This document shows positions 61,234 through 64,000 of a DNA stretch of 64,000 nucleotides, one piece after another (position 1 is the first letter of the stretch; each line of letters begins with the position of its first letter). The position numbers and the translations under genes are program-made. Source of the DNA: Jeotgalibacillus aurantiacus (lineage in GTDB: Bacteria; Bacillota; Bacilli; Bacillales; Jeotgalibacillaceae). The notes beneath the pieces were generated by a model. That model did no database searches. It saw only the letters and a program-made list of their open reading frames with translations, and had not been told where the DNA came from. The stretch is from contig NZ_JACNMS010000002.1 of NCBI RefSeq assembly GCF_020595125.1, forward strand, positions 558,001 to 622,000. The letters run 5' to 3'.

Positions 61234-62271
61234 TCAAATACCATCCAGATAACGGATCGCATCATCAAACGTCTTCACCGGCACAATTTCCATATCAGTC
61301 CCGATATCCCGGGCCGTTTCCAGCGCTTCCTCATAATTCGATTTCACGTCCGGATTTTGCTCCAGGATTTCTGCCGGCACCTCATCATCAGGAGCGAAAA
61401 ACACCTCAATATCCTGTCTGTCAGCCGCTACTACTTTTTGAGCAATGCCACCAATCCGTCCAACTTCTCCATCGCTGTTGATGGTTCCGGTTCCAGCGAT
61501 CATTTTCCCGGAAGTTAAATCTTCATCAATAAGCTGATCGTAAATTTCCAGTGCATACATTAATCCTGCAGAAGGTCCGCCTATTCCATCTGAATTAATG
61601 GACACGTCAGGATTTGTCGTGATTTCCCTGTCATCTACGAGTGATATGCCAAGCCCAACCTGATTTTCATTATCCGGGAATGCTTTCAACTCAAGTGTTG
61701 CGGTCTCCTCATTATCATCTCTTACGTAAGTGATATCAACACTTTCTCCTGCGTTTTTAGTGGAAACATAATCAATAAATTCTTCGGAGGATTCAAACTG
61801 CACATCATCCACTTTCGTAATCCGATCCCCCGCTCTCAGCACACCATCTGCGGGCATTTCAGGAAAAACATTTAAAATATAAACACCAAAGTATTCATAA
61901 GAGTATTGTTCATCTGCCTCTTCAAATGCAACTTCAATTGCCTGAGAAGCTGAATTATCCATTAAATAGAGCTGTCTCACACTATATTCATCTTCACTTT
62001 CATGAGGTGCTCTGACTTCCTCGACCGGGAAGATCTCCTGATAGTCATTAAACTGCGCCCAGATATAGCCAAAAATACTGGCTTCAGCCTGTGAGACTGT
62101 CATCAATGAGAAATCCCCTTCACTCGCTGTTTTGTTGTCTACATTCACAATATCATCAAGAGCAAATGCACTTCCCGGCTTTTGAATATAGTATGGAAGT
62201 GGATAAAAACTCCCAAATGCTGTGACTAATAGCAGAATTATCATAATGATGGTAAATTTTTTATTATTCAT
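61234..62271 (-). CDS. ylbL: PDZ/Lon-like serine protease YlbL (DNA damage checkpoint recovery protease DdcP)
   Basis: Membrane-anchored protease; in B. subtilis DdcP degrades the division inhibitor YneA during recovery from DNA damage. N-terminal membrane segment (about residues 7-25), a PDZ domain (GVYILNVFPEMPADGVLRAGD, about residues 128-148) and a Lon-type Ser-Lys dyad: Ser-234 in GIGGPSAGL and Lys-279 in IAQKVVAAD, the same numbers as in B. subtilis. ATG 62271 overlaps the ylbK stop by 8 nt and gives 345 aa; an open extension to 62400 is not supported. Confidence 0.94.
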   Translation of the reverse strand: MNNKKFTIIMIILLLVTAFGSFYPLPYYIQKPGSAFALDDIVNVDNKTASEGDFSLMTVSQAEASIFGYIWAQFNDYQEIFPVEEVRAPHESEDEYSVRQLYLMDNSASQAIEVAFEEADEQYSYEYFGVYILNVFPEMPADGVLRAGDRITKVDDVQFESSEEFIDYVSTKNAGESVDITYVRDDNEETATLELKAFPDNENQVGLGISLVDDREITTNPDVSINSDGIGGPSAGLMYALEIYDQLIDEDLTSGKMIAGTGTINSDGEVGRIGGIAQKVVAADRQDIEVFFAPDDEVPAEILEQNPDVKSNYEEALETARDIGTDMEIVPVKTFDDAIRYLDGI

Positions 62272-63058
62272 TGACCGCCTGATACTCCTTCCAACGTTCG
62301 ATTTCCATATAAATGTCATGCAGCGCCTCTTCTGCTGATTCTTCACCCAGCTTGATAATTTCCTTTGCATATTGAAAAGTTTTACCACTGTATTGTTCAA
62401 CTTTTGGTGAGATAAGAATATTGGCGCTAGTTGATTTCAAATGAACTATTTCTGTCTGCAGGATGTCGATACTTTGCATAATCACATCGTAAATGGTGTT
62501 AATTTCTGCGTTCTTTTTCACTTGGGAGACGTCTACTCCTATTACAATATCTGCTCCCATATCCCGGCAAACGGCTGATGGAACCCTGTCGATAACGCCT
62601 CCGTCGACAAGCAGCCTTCCTTCTGATTTTTCAGGCACAAAAATACCCGGGATGGAAGTACTTGCCCGAACTGCTGTATCGATCGGACCTTGTGTGAAGA
62701 TCACTCTTTCAGCTTTGATAATATCTGTTGCCACAATGGACAGCGGGATGTTTAAATCTTCAATATTTTTGCCGTGAGTAAACAGCCGGACAAACTGCTT
62801 GAATTTTTCCCCTTGTATAAATCCCATCCTTGGTACAGTCAGATCCATAAAATATTTATTTCTGAATGTACCTGCCAACCGGTACAAATCATCAATTTCA
62901 TGACCTGCTGAGTAAAGCGCACCAACCAGGGAGCCCATACTGCTTCCCGCCAGACAATCAACCTGGATCCCTTCTCGTTCCAGTACTTTTAAAACACCGA
63001 GATGGGCAAATCCTCTTGACCCCCCGGATCCGAGTGCCAGACCAATTTTAGGTTTCAT
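62264..63058 (-). CDS. ylbK: Patatin-like phospholipase family protein (YlbK/RssA-like)
   Basis: Predicted lipid acyl hydrolase. Oxyanion-hole motif GSGGSRGFAH (residues 10-19), nucleophile Ser-40 in GSSMG and catalytic Asp-152 in VDGG make a complete patatin Ser-Asp dyad. The 264-aa length fits the bacterial RssA/YlbK subgroup; substrate unknown. GGGAG precedes the ATG. It overlaps ylbL, suggesting a joint function or shared expression at the membrane. Confidence 0.92.
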   Translation of the reverse strand: MKPKIGLALGSGGSRGFAHLGVLKVLEREGIQVDCLAGSSMGSLVGALYSAGHEIDDLYRLAGTFRNKYFMDLTVPRMGFIQGEKFKQFVRLFTHGKNIEDLNIPLSIVATDIIKAERVIFTQGPIDTAVRASTSIPGIFVPEKSEGRLLVDGGVIDRVPSAVCRDMGADIVIGVDVSQVKKNAEINTIYDVIMQSIDILQTEIVHLKSTSANILISPKVEQYSGKTFQYAKEIIKLGEESAEEALHDIYMEIERWKEYQAVNE

Positions 63059-63087
63059 ACGGTTCTCCCTTCCAAAAGCGGCTGACG

Positions 63088-63115
63088 TTCTATGATTGTG
63101 AAAAAATCATACGAT
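63088..63115 (+). promoter_or_regulatory. Possible sigma-E promoter of ylbJ
   Basis: CATACGAT at 63108-63115 matches the sigma-E -10 consensus at 7 of 8 positions, about 70 nt upstream of ylbJ. The -35 region is weak. ylbJ is mother-cell expressed in B. subtilis. Confidence 0.35.
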
Positions 63116-63183
63116 AAATGAAACTTAACTATATTTTATCATTGTCTGAATTTAAAAAGAAATGATGAGTCGCGGGGGATGTT

Positions 63184-64000
63184 ATGAAGATCAAGGAACA
63201 CATTCTGTCAGCCCTATTTTTCTTCTTTTTATTATTTATATTACTTCATCCTGATATTACGCTTAAAGCTTCTGCAGAAGGCATGAAATTATGGGCAGAA
63301 GTTGTATTCCCGGCTCTTTTTCCATTTTTCGTTTTATCCGCATTAATCACACATATCCACTGGACAGACTACGTGTCTAATTTGTTCACTTTTTTCATGA
63401 AGCCGGTATTTAATGTGTCAAAAAAAGGGTCTATTGTTTTATTAATAGGTGTTTTTTCAGGCTTTCCCGTCGGTGCCAAGATGACCGCAGAGCTTTATCA
63501 TAACAATCTGATCTCTTTATCTGATGCAAATAAGCTGCTTTGTTTTACAAACGGAGCAAGCCCCATGTTTTTAATTGGAGCCGTAGCAGGCGGTTTCCTT
63601 CACAGCCCTGCTGCAGGTATTACCATCTTTCTGTGTCATTTAACCGGGAACCTTTTAATCGGAGTTGCTGCCGGCAGACTGATAAAGGGTGAATCCCTGT
63701 CGTCACCCGAGTCCCGGCAATCATTAAAAATGCCATTAATTCCTGAATTCCAAAAAGCGGTCTCCCAATCAGTTCAGCAATTAATCATCATTGGGGGATT
63801 AATTATCTTTTTTTCAGTTGCTGCCTCTATCCTTGAGCATTCTTTTTTCTTTCATACCATAAACAGTGTCCTTACCTGGATCAAGCCGGATTCCCATTAT
63901 TCTGAAGAGATTGTGTCGGCTTTCATAACAGGTTTAATAGAAATGTCAAATGGAGCTGATTTATTGTCGGAGCTTCATTTATCTTTTGATGATCGTGTTC
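63184..64000 (+). CDS. ylbJ: Sporulation integral membrane protein YlbJ, 5' part
   Basis: The frame is open from ATG 63184 to the right edge (272 codons and one base), so the C-terminus is missing. The sequence is polytopic and starts MKIKEHILSALFFFF; it includes the conserved VVFPALFPFFVLSALI, GVFSGFPVGAKMTAEL and FTNGASPMFLIGAVAGG segments of YlbJ/SpoIIIAE-like nucleoside-recognition (Gate) domain proteins. YlbJ is needed for spore cortex formation in B. subtilis. GGGGGATG precedes the ATG. It is divergent from ylbK, the B. subtilis arrangement. Confidence 0.9.
   Translation, partial: MKIKEHILSALFFFFLLFILLHPDITLKASAEGMKLWAEVVFPALFPFFVLSALITHIHWTDYVSNLFTFFMKPVFNVSKKGSIVLLIGVFSGFPVGAKMTAELYHNNLISLSDANKLLCFTNGASPMFLIGAVAGGFLHSPAAGITIFLCHLTGNLLIGVAAGRLIKGESLSSPESRQSLKMPLIPEFQKAVSQSVQQLIIIGGLIIFFSVAASILEHSFFFHTINSVLTWIKPDSHYSEEIVSAFITGLIEMSNGADLLSELHLSFDDRV

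Overview
The window is a chromosomal core region of an endospore-forming member of the Bacillales (Bacillaceae-like). The evidence is sporulation genes (spoIIGA, sigE, sigG, spoVD, spoVE, rsfA, ylbJ), a meso-diaminopimelate-type MurE (DNPR motif), bacillithiol synthesis (bshC), PyrR-controlled pyrimidine genes and a gene order close to Bacillus subtilis. The genus cannot be settled from the sequence alone. There are no rRNA or tRNA genes, CRISPR arrays, insertion sequences or phage genes. Most genes lie on the minus strand, so the biological order runs from high to low coordinates.

Layout from low to high coordinates. 1-7.8 kb: rsmB (partial), fmt, def, priA, coaBC, then rpoZ, gmk, remA and yloC (translation start and formyl-Met handling, replication restart, CoA synthesis, nucleotide metabolism, biofilm regulation). 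7.9-9.6 kb: rqcH on the plus strand (ribosome quality control). 9.8-22.1 kb: a small VOC-fold gene, then the complete UMP pathway pyrR-pyrP-pyrB-pyrC-carA-carB-pyrK-pyrD-pyrF-pyrE, with one sigma-A promoter and three PyrR-binding attenuators. 22.1-26.9 kb: an RluD-type pseudouridine synthase, lspA, a striking palindrome cluster and ileS under a T-box. 26.9-31 kb: divIVA, ylmH, ylmG, sepF, ylmE, pgeF, ylmC. 31-33.7 kb: sigG, sigE, spoIIGA. 34-49.7 kb: the division and cell wall (dcw) cluster ftsZ, ftsA, divIB, spoVE, murD, mraY, murE, spoVD, pbpB, ftsL, rsmH, mraZ. 49.9-56.1 kb: bshC, a DUF3397 membrane protein, a PanE-type reductase and a three-gene biotin-dependent acyl-CoA carboxylase. 56.3-64 kb: ylbP-like acetyltransferase, rsfA, an enoyl-CoA hydratase family gene, rpmF, ylbN, tmcAL, ylbL (ddcP), ylbK and the start of ylbJ.

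Compared with B. subtilis, several genes are missing from their usual places: murG, murB and the ylxW-ylxX-sbp group between spoVE and ftsA; bpr/bpf between ftsZ and spoIIGA; and the cys/sulfate cluster plus yloB next to rqcH. The intergenic DNA holds the least explained material. A roughly 220-240 bp dispersed element with long internal complementarity occurs in three places; one copy has 15-bp perfect terminal inverted repeats, and all three sit in the same orientation downstream of a gene. Between lspA and ileS lies a 141-bp nested palindrome that can fold as a four-way junction. Candidate developmental promoters (Spo0A/sigma-A, sigma-E, sigma-F) can be read upstream of the sporulation genes.

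Start sites were set by Shine-Dalgarno spacing and family alignment; several genes appear to start at TTG or GTG. Family assignments come from recognition of the protein sequences, with no database search.
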